Below, in pieces: positions 7,616-14,896 of a DNA stretch of 27,731 bases. This DNA comes from an uncultured Oscillospiraceae bacterium (lineage in GTDB: Bacteria; Bacillota; Clostridia; Oscillospirales; Ruminococcaceae). The notes beneath the pieces are model-generated. The model saw only the letters and a program-made list of their open reading frames with translations. It made no database searches and had not been told where the DNA came from. The stretch covers positions 1 to 27,731 of the forward strand of contig CAKSEC010000023.1 in the NCBI GenBank assembly GCA_934446355.1. The letters are read 5' to 3'. The position numbers were made by a program, and so were the translations under genes. Numbering within the stretch: the stretch's first letter is position 1; the number at the start of each line of letters is the position of its first letter.

Positions 7616-10135
7616 TTAAAGGTTTATACTTGCTCTTAGTATCTCAAGAGCGTCCTTGATATTCACCAGACCGTCGCCGTTATAGTCAGCCATGGGCTGG
7701 TTTGCGGCGTTCTCTAATCCTATAGCCTGTCTGAGTGCCGCAAGTGCGTCGGATACGCCGAGTTTGCCGTCGTTGTCTGCGTCGCCTTTAAGTCCGCTGA
7801 GGTCGCTGACCATCACGATATAGTCGCCCTTGTCAGTGATATTCAGCCTGATCTCGCCGTTTGCGTCTATTCTGTAAACGCCTGCGAAGCTGCGCTTTCC
7901 GTCTGCGGTGAAATATACGTTGGCGAACTTGCCCGCATTGCCGAGGGTCAGCGTAAGTTCCGCATTATCAGTGCCGTTTGCGGAGAACTGAACAGCTTCC
8001 GTGCCCGACAGCCCGTAAGAATACTGGCTGAGCGTTTTGATGAGGGTCACGTCTGCGGCATGAACGCTGGTGAGTTTTGCGCCGTCTATCGTCCATCTTA
8101 CGTTATCGCCGTCCAGAAGTATCAGCATATTGCCGCTGTCCTTGACTGCCTGAATAACGTCTGCGGGTACGCTGTTTATTCCGTTGAGGTCGAGCGCGGC
8201 GTCGCCCTTTTTGACGAGGTCTTTCACGTCGCTCCATGTTGACTGCCTGCCGTCTATTAGCGGGTTATCCTCAAGTATCACGCTATCACGTCTGCCGTAG
8301 CTGCCGGAACTGCCGCCCGAATTGCCGCCGGAGTTGTTCGGCTTCTCGCTGACTGTGATATCGACCGTTGTGGTCTTGCCATAATAGAATATTTCTATCT
8401 GGGTGTCGGTAAGCGTAAGTTCGCCGTCGGGGGAGTAGGTATAGTATACGTTGCCGCTTTCGTATGGCGCTTCAGCCGTCCTGCCGGAGTTATACAGCAC
8501 GTCAAGCACAAGTCCTGTCGGGTCGAATGTTTCGCCGACGTAATAGCTTGTCTTTGTGGGCGGCGTTTTTACTGAAACAAACGATACCGCTTCGGGGAAC
8601 ACATACACCTGCTCGGTCATTTCATAGCCGAGATAGTATATCGTAACGTCCACGTCGCCGGAAGTCTGGAACGTTGCGGGTGAAAAGCTGAAGCTATCCC
8701 TGTTTTCAATGGCTCTCACGGTTTCGGTGTCGCCGTTGTCGTAGGTGAGCAGGACCTCCACGCCGTCGATCAGATAGCTGTCGTTCAGGAAGTAGGATAC
8801 CTTCATAGAGCCCTTGGCAAGCGAAACTGACTGAAGCTGCTTCGGCTCGACCGTTATCGGCTGCTCTGCGGTAAATTTGCCGAGATAGCTTATCTCGACC
8901 TCGGTATCAGACGGAGTAAGCTTGCCTGCAGGATCGAATAAGAAGTCCGCTTCATTGCCCTCATAGGGTACGGTGATGGTGTCGCCGGTGTTATATATCG
9001 CAGTAACGACAAGCCCTGTCAGGTCGAATGTGTCGCCCTCTTTATAGGTGGTTTTGGCGGGCGGGATGGCTATCTCAATGCTGCTGATAGCCTTGGCTTC
9101 CCACTTCGCATAAAGCTTAAACTGAAGGGCGGTATCAAAATATTCAAAATCGAACGGGTCGGTGCATTCCTTATCTCTGAACCAGCCTGCGAAAGCCCAG
9201 TCGGGGTCGGTCGGCCTTTCCGGCTCTGTGAGCGGCTCGCCGTATTTTACTCTTTGGGGAGTGGGGGTGACGCCGTGACCGTTGAGGAAGTATTCTGTGC
9301 CGTAATAGCTTACCTCATACATTTTCTCGACAAAGTTGTATGTTGCCTTGTATTCGCCGTTTGAATCCCAGTTCAGACCCTCTTGGATAAGAGTGCCAGA
9401 CGGGAAAAGTCCGCCTGTTATCGTTATGTCCAGATCATATGGCGTATTATTTTCATCGTATGGCTTGGCGATGATACCGTTGAATTTGCCGCCGGATACG
9501 TTCAGGGTCGTGGGGCAGTTTACAAATGTCTCAACAATAAGAAAATCGTCTGAAGCCGTTTTGGGGCTGAACTCGCCCGAATAGATATTTATTGACGCAC
9601 GGGAGCCGCTTGCCGAATAGATCGTGCTTTTTCCGCTTATGTACGATACGTTGTAAAGGTTTATGGTGCTCGCCTGCGGCGAACTCATAGTAAATACGTT
9701 ACCGCTGGAAATTATGGAGCCTTTCGTTCCGTCCTCGCTGTCAGTCACTGTCAGCTCGCCGCCGGTTACATCGAAAGCCTTCAAGCTGTTATTGCATTCT
9801 ATCTTGTGGCCGTTAAGGTGTATCTTTACGTCACTGCCTGCGCTGATGGTGAAAAACTTGTTTTCCGGTATAATTATATCATCGGTCAGCACGTAATTTC
9901 CGGTTGCAAGAGCACCGGTCGCTGTGTTGAATATACTAGCGTCCAGCGGCTGGCCGTATATAACGCCGTCCTGAGTGATCGTGTACTGTTCTGCGGCGGG
10001 AACGCTGACGCTCTCCGAAGAAGCCACAGGCACGTCCGCCGCAAACGCCGCATTCGGAAGCGCAGAAGCACCCGCAGCGAGCGACACAGCGCACAGCCAG
10101 CTTACTGTGCGGTTTATCAGGGAAGATTTGTTCAT
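7616..10135 (-). CDS. Secreted modular protein with Ig-like domains and C-terminal dockerin
   Basis: 839 residues from the ATG at 10135 (GGAGG five bases upstream; an ATG four codons earlier overlaps that site). Signal peptide 1-32 (cleavage near AFA). Residues about 60-270 are beta-rich with repeated short strands (LNGHKIE, GGELTV, INLYNV, INIYSGEF), like a right-handed beta-helix. About 278-346 is a Listeria-Bacteroides (Flg_new) repeat with WAFAGWFRDKECTDPF and LYAKW. Three similar Ig-like modules follow at 348-433, 434-516 and 517-597, each with TxxxGxTFDxTGL-type and YxNGxT-type strands (Big_3-like). A Gly/Ser linker lies at 598-617 and an unknown domain at 618-780. A type I dockerin with two calcium loops closes the protein at 783-839 (DADNDGKLGVSDAL and DYNGDGLVNIKDAL). 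It should be anchored to a cohesin-bearing cell-surface scaffold. No glycosidase motif is recognised, so adhesion is the safest guess. Confidence 0.88.
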   Translation of the reverse strand: MNKSSLINRTVSWLCAVSLAAGASALPNAAFAADVPVASSESVSVPAAEQYTITQDGVIYGQPLDASIFNTATGALATGNYVLTDDIIIPENKFFTISAGSDVKIHLNGHKIECNNSLKAFDVTGGELTVTDSEDGTKGSIISSGNVFTMSSPQASTINLYNVSYISGKSTIYSASGSRASINIYSGEFSPKTASDDFLIVETFVNCPTTLNVSGGKFNGIIAKPYDENNTPYDLDITITGGLFPSGTLIQEGLNWDSNGEYKATYNFVEKMYEVSYYGTEYFLNGHGVTPTPQRVKYGEPLTEPERPTDPDWAFAGWFRDKECTDPFDFEYFDTALQFKLYAKWEAKAISSIEIAIPPAKTTYKEGDTFDLTGLVVTAIYNTGDTITVPYEGNEADFLFDPAGKLTPSDTEVEISYLGKFTAEQPITVEPKQLQSVSLAKGSMKVSYFLNDSYLIDGVEVLLTYDNGDTETVRAIENRDSFSFSPATFQTSGDVDVTIYYLGYEMTEQVYVFPEAVSFVSVKTPPTKTSYYVGETFDPTGLVLDVLYNSGRTAEAPYESGNVYYTYSPDGELTLTDTQIEIFYYGKTTTVDITVSEKPNNSGGNSGGSSGSYGRRDSVILEDNPLIDGRQSTWSDVKDLVKKGDAALDLNGINSVPADVIQAVKDSGNMLILLDGDNVRWTIDGAKLTSVHAADVTLIKTLSQYSYGLSGTEAVQFSANGTDNAELTLTLGNAGKFANVYFTADGKRSFAGVYRIDANGEIRLNITDKGDYIVMVSDLSGLKGDADNDGKLGVSDALAALRQAIGLENAANQPMADYNGDGLVNIKDALEILRASINL

Positions 10136-10210
10136 GTATACCTCCATTGTTACTATTCAGACCGGCAATAAACGTTCATCGCCGTCTTTTTTGTTATAAC
10201 TTTACCTTAT

Positions 10211-10239
10211 ATTATAACCTATTCGCAGTAGTTTGTCAA
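10211..10239 (-). promoter_or_regulatory. Promoter of the dockerin protein gene
   Basis: Read on the minus strand: TTGACA at 10239-10234, 17 bp, TATAAT at 10216-10211. Transcription would start near 10204, about 70 bases before the start codon. Confidence 0.82.
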
Positions 10240-10262
10240 TCATTGCCATGATATTTTTCTCA

Positions 10263-10399
10263 TTTGTGCAGGCTGCCCTTGGTTGCCCGACATCGTGTCG
10301 GGCTTTTGGGGCAGCGGCGCAAGCGTCCTGCTTGCGCCTGCCGAAATGCTTGCTGTGGCAGGACGCCACAGGCGAAGATGAGGGTTTATCGACAGTCTG
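10263..10399 (-). repeat. Modular hairpin repeat, copy D (one end missing)
   Basis: Nearly the same as copy B over the hairpin modules: TTTGTGCAGG, CCCGACATCGTGTCGGG, and a hairpin with CAAGCGTCCTGCTTG. It also has a GTGGCAGGACGCCAC hairpin shared with copy C. It ends AAGATGAGGGTTTATCGACA then GTCTG, the reverse complement of copy A's left end. The other end (the CAGATTCTAGG side) is absent, so this copy is truncated. It ends one base before the first TetR operator. Confidence 0.82.
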
Positions 10400-10400
10400 C

Positions 10401-10447
10401 GCATAACGTTGTTATGCAATGTGCACAGCAGCATAACGCTGTTATGC
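10401..10447. promoter_or_regulatory. Two palindromic operators upstream of the third TetR gene
   Basis: GCATAAC-GTT-GTTATGC at 10401-10417 and GCATAAC-GCT-GTTATGC at 10431-10447 have centres exactly 30 bp apart, about three helical turns. Two further sites with the same core ATAAC-N3-GTTAT lie at 10514-10526 and 11217-11229. The core is most simply the binding site of the TetR protein encoded at 10544. Confidence 0.8.
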
Positions 10448-10486
10448 TGGAATTGTATCCGATTTGCCGAAATTTCGTCAAAGCCA

Positions 10487-10526
10487 TTGACAGCAGCGCT
10501 GAAATATGCTAAGATAACAGTGTTAC
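10487..10526 (+). promoter_or_regulatory. Promoter of the third TetR gene with overlapping operator
   Basis: TTGACA at 10487-10492, 17 bp, TAAGAT at 10510-10515. The operator ATAAC-AGT-GTTAC (10514-10526) overlaps the -10 edge and the start site, so binding there should block transcription: autorepression. Confidence 0.72.
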
Positions 10527-10543
10527 GGAAAGGCGGTGAGAGC

Positions 10544-11176
10544 ATGGGCGAGGACAAGGAAACACGGAAAAGGCTGATAGACAGCGCAAAGGCGGAGTTC
10601 TGCGAGAACGGCTATGCCAAGGCTTCGCTTAGGAAGATATGCGCAAATGCGTCAGTCACGACCGGCGCGCTTTATTTCTTTTTCAAGAATAAAGACGACC
10701 TGTTCAGCGCAATCGTCGAGCCGCCGCTGGAGCAGCTTCGCAGAATACTGGAGGAGCACAACCGTGAGGACGAACGTGCGATGGGCAGCGAGGGCGTGTC
10801 CACAGTACCGCCGGATTCAATGATGGACGAGCACGGGTCTATCGCCGAGATGATAGTCGATTTTCTGTACGACAACTACGATGAATTTCTGCTGCTTCTC
10901 ACAAAGGCGCAGGGCTCGGAGTATGAAAACGCCGCCGACGAGTTTGTCGGTATAATGGAGGAGGGCTTCCGCACGTCTGCGCAGGCTCTGCTGAGGAATC
11001 TTCCGGGGTATCGTATCGACGAATACATGATACACTGGCTCGCACATATGGATCTTGACGTGTATATCCACCTGCTGACCCATGAAACCGACCGCGAAAG
11101 GGCTAAGCAGCATTCCCGCAGGATAATGGACAGTATAGTAGAATCGTGGTTCAGGCTAGTTATCACAAATCAATAA
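10544..11176 (+). CDS. TetR/AcrR-family regulator of the adjacent ABC transporter
   Basis: 210 residues from the ATG at 10544 (AAAGGCGGTGAG upstream). Helix-turn-helix at about 10-58 (AKAEFCENGYAKASLRKICA, then ASVTTGALYFFFKNKDDLF). The C-terminal half is acidic and helical, with no recognisable ligand signature. Four copies of the ATAAC-N3-GTTAT palindrome occur close by: three before this gene and one before the ABC transporter. The last makes the transporter the likely target. Typical partners of such regulators are exporters induced by the regulator's ligand. Confidence 0.92.
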   Translation: MGEDKETRKRLIDSAKAEFCENGYAKASLRKICANASVTTGALYFFFKNKDDLFSAIVEPPLEQLRRILEEHNREDERAMGSEGVSTVPPDSMMDEHGSIAEMIVDFLYDNYDEFLLLLTKAQGSEYENAADEFVGIMEEGFRTSAQALLRNLPGYRIDEYMIHWLAHMDLDVYIHLLTHETDRERAKQHSRRIMDSIVESWFRLVITNQ

Positions 11177-11179
11177 TAG

Positions 11180-11203
11180 TGCCGCACAATGCTGCGGCAT
11201 TTA
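11180..11203 (+). terminator. Weak terminator after the third TetR gene
   Basis: TGCCGCA at 11180-11186 and TGCGGCA at 11193-11199 form a 7-bp stem followed by only TTTA. The short T-run makes it a partial terminator at best. Confidence 0.45.
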
Positions 11204-11216
11204 TCAGGGGCGTAAC

Positions 11217-11229
11217 ATAACAGTGTTAT
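11217..11229. promoter_or_regulatory. Operator upstream of the ABC transporter genes
   Basis: ATAAC-AGT-GTTAT, the same core as the three sites before the TetR gene. It lies between the TetR terminator and the long palindrome that precedes the ABC genes. A weak promoter may overlap it (TTATCA near 11202, 17 bp, then TGTTAT), but I could not define the promoter securely. Confidence 0.72.
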
Positions 11230-11231
11230 CT

Positions 11232-11322
11232 GGGATACGCTGAATAAAGCGAAGCGTAACAAAATCAGACACGTGAGTTCGCTCGTTTGAACGTGACGAT
11301 TTTGTTTTATTCAGCGTTTCCC
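11232..11322. repeat. Long imperfect palindrome in the ABC transporter leader
   Basis: The ends GGGATACGCTGAATAAA (11232-11248) and TTTATTCAGCGTTTCCC (11306-11322) are inverted repeats with one mismatch in 17. Inside, AACAAAATC pairs with GATTTTGTT and CACGT with ACGTG. The left arm carries about ten extra bases (GCGAAGCGTA). It could be a large leader hairpin or a small nonautonomous element. No target duplication is evident. Confidence 0.75.
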
Positions 11323-11367
11323 TTGGTGAACTTATATCAAACTTATATACAGTGGGAGGACAAACTA

Positions 11368-12066
11368 ATGTATCTTGAGGTAAAAGACGTAAAGAAAAGC
11401 TACGGCGACAGCACCGTGACGCAGGTGCTCAAGGGCGTATCCACCGGAGTTGAAAAGGGCGAGATGTGCGTGATCCAGGGCACCAGCGGCTCAGGCAAAT
11501 CCACGCTGCTGAACTGTATCGGCGGTCTGGACACGATGGATTCCGGCTCGGTCAAGGTGGACGGTCTGGAGATATTCGGCATGAAGCCGGACAAGCTTGC
11601 GGACTACCGCAAAAAGTATCTCGGCTTCATCTTCCAGTTCTATAACCTCGTGCCGAACCTGACGGTGGAGGAGAACATTCAGGTCTGCCAGTACCTCGCA
11701 GAAAGCCCGCTGGATATGAACGAGCTTCTTGAAACGCTCGGACTTTCAGAGCACCGCAAGAAATTCCCCTCGCAGCTTTCGGGCGGTCAGCAGCAGCGCA
11801 CGGCTATCGCAAGGGCGCTCATCAAGAACCCGAAGCTTCTTTTGTGCGACGAGCCGACCGGCGCTCTGGATTCCAAGACCAGCCGTGATATACTGGTGCT
11901 GCTTGAGCAGATAAATGCGAAATACGGCACGACAATGCTCATCGTCACCCACAACAACGCAATAAAGAACATGGTGCACAAGGTCATCATAATCAAGGAC
12001 GGTCAGATAAAGAAGGACTACCGCAACGAAACGCTGATACCTGCCGCCGAGCTGGAGGACCTGTGA
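11368..12066 (+). CDS. ABC transporter ATP-binding protein, MacB/LolD type
   Basis: 232 residues from the ATG at 11368 (GGGAGG at 11354-11359); an ATG in the same frame at 11287 lies inside the leader palindrome. Walker A GTSGSGKST at 38-46, Q-loop Q90, signature LSGGQ at 137-141, Walker B with D161-E162, GALD D-loop and His195. The QQQRTAIARAL sequence after the signature is usual for MacB-type ATPases. Its TGA ends one base before the permease ATG, so the two make one unit. Control by the upstream TetR protein is inferred from the shared operator at 11217. Confidence 0.92.
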   Translation: MYLEVKDVKKSYGDSTVTQVLKGVSTGVEKGEMCVIQGTSGSGKSTLLNCIGGLDTMDSGSVKVDGLEIFGMKPDKLADYRKKYLGFIFQFYNLVPNLTVEENIQVCQYLAESPLDMNELLETLGLSEHRKKFPSQLSGGQQQRTAIARALIKNPKLLLCDEPTGALDSKTSRDILVLLEQINAKYGTTMLIVTHNNAIKNMVHKVIIIKDGQIKKDYRNETLIPAAELEDL

Positions 12067-12067
12067 T

Positions 12068-14737
12068 ATGAACAGAGTACTTGCAAAACGCATTCCCCGT
12101 GAATTAAGGGCGAACTGGGCGAAATACCTTGCGATACTGGTGCTGATAGCGTTCAGTATGTTCATGGTGGGAAACCTTGTCGCCAGCGCGGACACGATAA
12201 TCACCCGCACTGACGAGCACAACGCTGCGAACCATGTCGAGGACGGACAGTTCACGACGTTCATTCCGCTCACCGCTGAGCAGGAAAAGCAGATAACCGA
12301 CAGCGGCGTCACTCTCGAAAGAATATTCAGCATGGACGTCACCGCACAGGACGGCTCTGTGCTGCGAATGATGAAGCTGAGGGAGAACATCGACCTTGTG
12401 GAGATAATAAGCGGCGAATATCCCGCAGGCGAAAACGAAACGCTTCTGGAACGCCGCTATGCGGAGGTGCACGGACTTACAGCCGGCTCGAAAATAACCG
12501 TTGCGGGCACGGAATACACGGTCACCGGTCTTGGCGTATCGCCGGACTATGACGCACCGTTCCAGAACCTTTCGGATATTGCGGTGTCGAGTTCCGGCTT
12601 CGGAGTTATGTTCGTGACAGGCAGTCAGTATGACGCAGTAAAGGCGCAGAATATCACGGCGCAGACCTGCTGCTATGCGTATCTTCTCGGCGGGGACATG
12701 ACAGACGGCAGCCTGAAGCAGATGATAGAGGACTTCGACTTCGACTACAAGAGCGTTGACGACCAGTATTACCGTGAAACCATCGACGAAGCGCTCAGCA
12801 AGCGCACCGAGATAGAGGACGCAGTGGACAAGCTGGCGGACGGAGCGGCAGACCTCAAAGAGGGGCTTTCCGACCTCTTTGACGGCGCAGACGACCTCAG
12901 CAGGGGACTTTCGGATATCGCACAGGGGGCTTCCGACCTTGCGGAGGGTATCGCTCAGGCGAATGCGGCTGGATTTATCCCCGCACCTCTGGCGGAACTG
13001 GTGACTGGTTCGGCAAAGCTTAGCGCAGGGGCTGATTCTGCGGACGAGGGCGCTGCGAAGCTTTCTGACGGCGCAAAGGAAGCCGCAGACGGAGCGGCTG
13101 ACCTCTCCGACGGAATGAACGAGTTCCGTGACAAGGCGGACGAACTTCTCGACGAGGTGTTCGACCTTGACCTCGCCAACCTGACTATGTTCGTGAAGCG
13201 TGCGGACAACGTGCGTATCGCAGGCGCAGCGGGCGACGTAGAGATGAACCGCACCGCCGGACTGCTTGCGGGCGTGATAATCCTTGTTATGCTGACTTAC
13301 GTTATATCGGTGTTCATCGTTCACCAGATACAGCGTGAAAGCAGCGTTATCGGTGCGCTGTACGCACTGGGCGCAAAGAAAGGCGTGCTTATCCGGCACT
13401 ACATAACGCTGCCGACTATCGTCGCATTCATCGGCGGCGCAATAGGTACGGCTCTGTCGGTGCTGCCTGCGTGCATTGAATATCAGATGGCGGACACCAA
13501 GGCTTATTACTCCATTCCGGATTTTGCGCCGTATATCCCGATATACGTCATAGTATATACGCTGATAGCGCCGCCGGTAATTTCAGCGATAGTCAACGCC
13601 GCTGTGATAAACAAGAAGCTGTCCCGCACTGCGCTGTCGCTGATGAGGAACGAGCAGTCCAGCCACGGCTACAGCCGCATGGAGATAAAGCACGGAAGCT
13701 TCATCACGAAGTTCCGTATGCGCCAGATACTCAGGGAAATGCGCACAAGCATTGCGGTTGTCGCAAGTATGCTGGTATGCCTGATGATACTCATGCTCGG
13801 TCTTGACTGCTATTATATCTGCACGAACGTCACAACCGACACGCAGGCGGGCACTACTTATCAGTATATGTACACCTACAAATACCCCACAAAGGAAGTG
13901 CCGGAGGGCGGCGAGCCGCTGTTCGTGAAGTCGCTTTCAAAGGAGCAGATGGGCTACACGCTGGATATTTCGGTGATAGGCATTGACGATGATAACCCTT
14001 ATTACGGCGTAAAGCCGGTCAGCGGAAAGACCACGGTCGTTGCGAGCCGTTCGGTCAGCAGCAGATACGGCGTGGGCTCAGGCGACAAGCTGATACTGAC
14101 TGACGAAGCCGCCGGAATGGACTATGCGTTCACGGTGGACAGCGTGTGCGATTACGCCGCAGGTCTGTCGGTATTCATGGATATCGGCAGCATGAGAGAG
14201 CTTTTCGGCGAGGACGAGGACTACTTCAACGCAGTGCTTTCAGACAAGCCGCTCGATATCGAGGAGGGACGGCTTTACTCAGTCACCACCAAGGAGGACA
14301 TCGACCGTTCGTCTAAGGTATTCACGGAGATAATGTCCGGCATGATAACCACGCTTATTGCGGTCGCTGCGCTGATATTCGTGGTCGTTATGTACCTTAT
14401 GTCGGGCATAATGATAGACCGTGCGGCGTTCGGAATTTCGCTCGTGAAGATATTCGGCTACGGCAGGCGTGACGTAAAGAAGCTGTATCTTAGCGGCAAT
14501 GCCTACACGGTGGGAATAGGCGGGCTTATCTCTATCCCGCTTGCAAAGCTTGCTATGGACGCAATATACCCGGCGCTTGTCCCGAATATTGCGTGCGGGA
14601 TAAACCTCAGCTTCCCGTGGTATATGTACCTTATCATCTATGCGGGCGTTATGGCGGTGTACTTCATCACCAGTGCGCTGCTTTCAGGAAAGCTGAACAG
14701 GATTACTCCGGCTGAAGTATTAAAAAACAGAGAGTAA
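12068..14737 (+). CDS. Large FtsX-family ABC permease with periodic extracellular stalk
   Basis: 889 residues with two FtsX-type four-helix sets. The first membrane segment is at about 20-42. A long outer domain follows, with helices 2-4 at about 395-420, 440-465 and 490-515. A fifth segment is at about 560-585, a second outer domain follows, and the last three helices lie between about 755 and 885. Inside the first outer domain (about 255-365) is a run of near-heptad units rich in DGA, DLS and KLS (DKLADGAADLKEGLSDLF is one), as in YhgE/Pip-type stalks. It predicts a long alpha-helical hairpin. GGAGG at 12053-12057 precedes the start. The partner is the ATPase just upstream. Substrate unknown; drug, peptide or lipid extrusion are all possible. 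Confidence 0.9.
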   Translation: MNRVLAKRIPRELRANWAKYLAILVLIAFSMFMVGNLVASADTIITRTDEHNAANHVEDGQFTTFIPLTAEQEKQITDSGVTLERIFSMDVTAQDGSVLRMMKLRENIDLVEIISGEYPAGENETLLERRYAEVHGLTAGSKITVAGTEYTVTGLGVSPDYDAPFQNLSDIAVSSSGFGVMFVTGSQYDAVKAQNITAQTCCYAYLLGGDMTDGSLKQMIEDFDFDYKSVDDQYYRETIDEALSKRTEIEDAVDKLADGAADLKEGLSDLFDGADDLSRGLSDIAQGASDLAEGIAQANAAGFIPAPLAELVTGSAKLSAGADSADEGAAKLSDGAKEAADGAADLSDGMNEFRDKADELLDEVFDLDLANLTMFVKRADNVRIAGAAGDVEMNRTAGLLAGVIILVMLTYVISVFIVHQIQRESSVIGALYALGAKKGVLIRHYITLPTIVAFIGGAIGTALSVLPACIEYQMADTKAYYSIPDFAPYIPIYVIVYTLIAPPVISAIVNAAVINKKLSRTALSLMRNEQSSHGYSRMEIKHGSFITKFRMRQILREMRTSIAVVASMLVCLMILMLGLDCYYICTNVTTDTQAGTTYQYMYTYKYPTKEVPEGGEPLFVKSLSKEQMGYTLDISVIGIDDDNPYYGVKPVSGKTTVVASRSVSSRYGVGSGDKLILTDEAAGMDYAFTVDSVCDYAAGLSVFMDIGSMRELFGEDEDYFNAVLSDKPLDIEEGRLYSVTTKEDIDRSSKVFTEIMSGMITTLIAVAALIFVVVMYLMSGIMIDRAAFGISLVKIFGYGRRDVKKLYLSGNAYTVGIGGLISIPLAKLAMDAIYPALVPNIACGINLSFPWYMYLIIYAGVMAVYFITSALLSGKLNRITPAEVLKNRE

Positions 14738-14745
14738 AATCAATT

Positions 14746-14777
14746 TTATCCCCCGCACACAGCGGGGGATAATTTTT
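14746..14777 (+). terminator. Strong terminator of the ABC transporter operon
   Basis: TTATCCCCCGC (14746-14756) and GCGGGGGATAA (14762-14772) form an 11-bp perfect stem with a 5-base loop, followed by TTTTT. Confidence 0.93.
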
Positions 14778-14799
14778 GCAGGTAGTGTTCTTCTTTGCC

Positions 14800-14828
14800 T
14801 TGACAGGTTGTTCCGAATGTGGTATGAT
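14800..14828 (+). promoter_or_regulatory. Promoter of the DinB-like/DUF3795 gene
   Basis: TTGACA at 14800-14805, 17 bp, TATGAT at 14823-14828. It lies directly after the strong terminator, so the next gene is a separate unit. Confidence 0.82.
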
Positions 14829-14839
14829 ATTAAACAACA

Positions 14840-14869
14840 AGCGTTATGCAATGATAAGTGCAGAACGCT
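14840..14869. promoter_or_regulatory. Inverted repeat at the start of the DinB-like transcript
   Basis: AGCGTTATGCA (14840-14850) and TGCAGAACGCT (14859-14869) are inverted with one mismatch and an 8-base loop, starting about 12 bases after the -10. It may be an operator or a leader hairpin. It also contains GTTATGC, half of the operators at 10401-10447. Confidence 0.5.
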
Positions 14870-14896
14870 GAACTAATGCTGCTTCGGGGGTAATTT

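Noticed and set aside
10263..10399. CRISPR array or riboswitch in the hairpin-rich intergenic regions
   Set aside because: There are no equal-length repeats with unique spacers. The same structures recur in unrelated positions and orientations, including between convergent 3' ends, which does not fit a riboswitch.
12104..13399. Long antisense ORF opposite the large permease
   Set aside because: It is a product of GC-rich codon structure on the coding strand; it has no ribosome site, no family features, and runs antisense to a well-supported gene.
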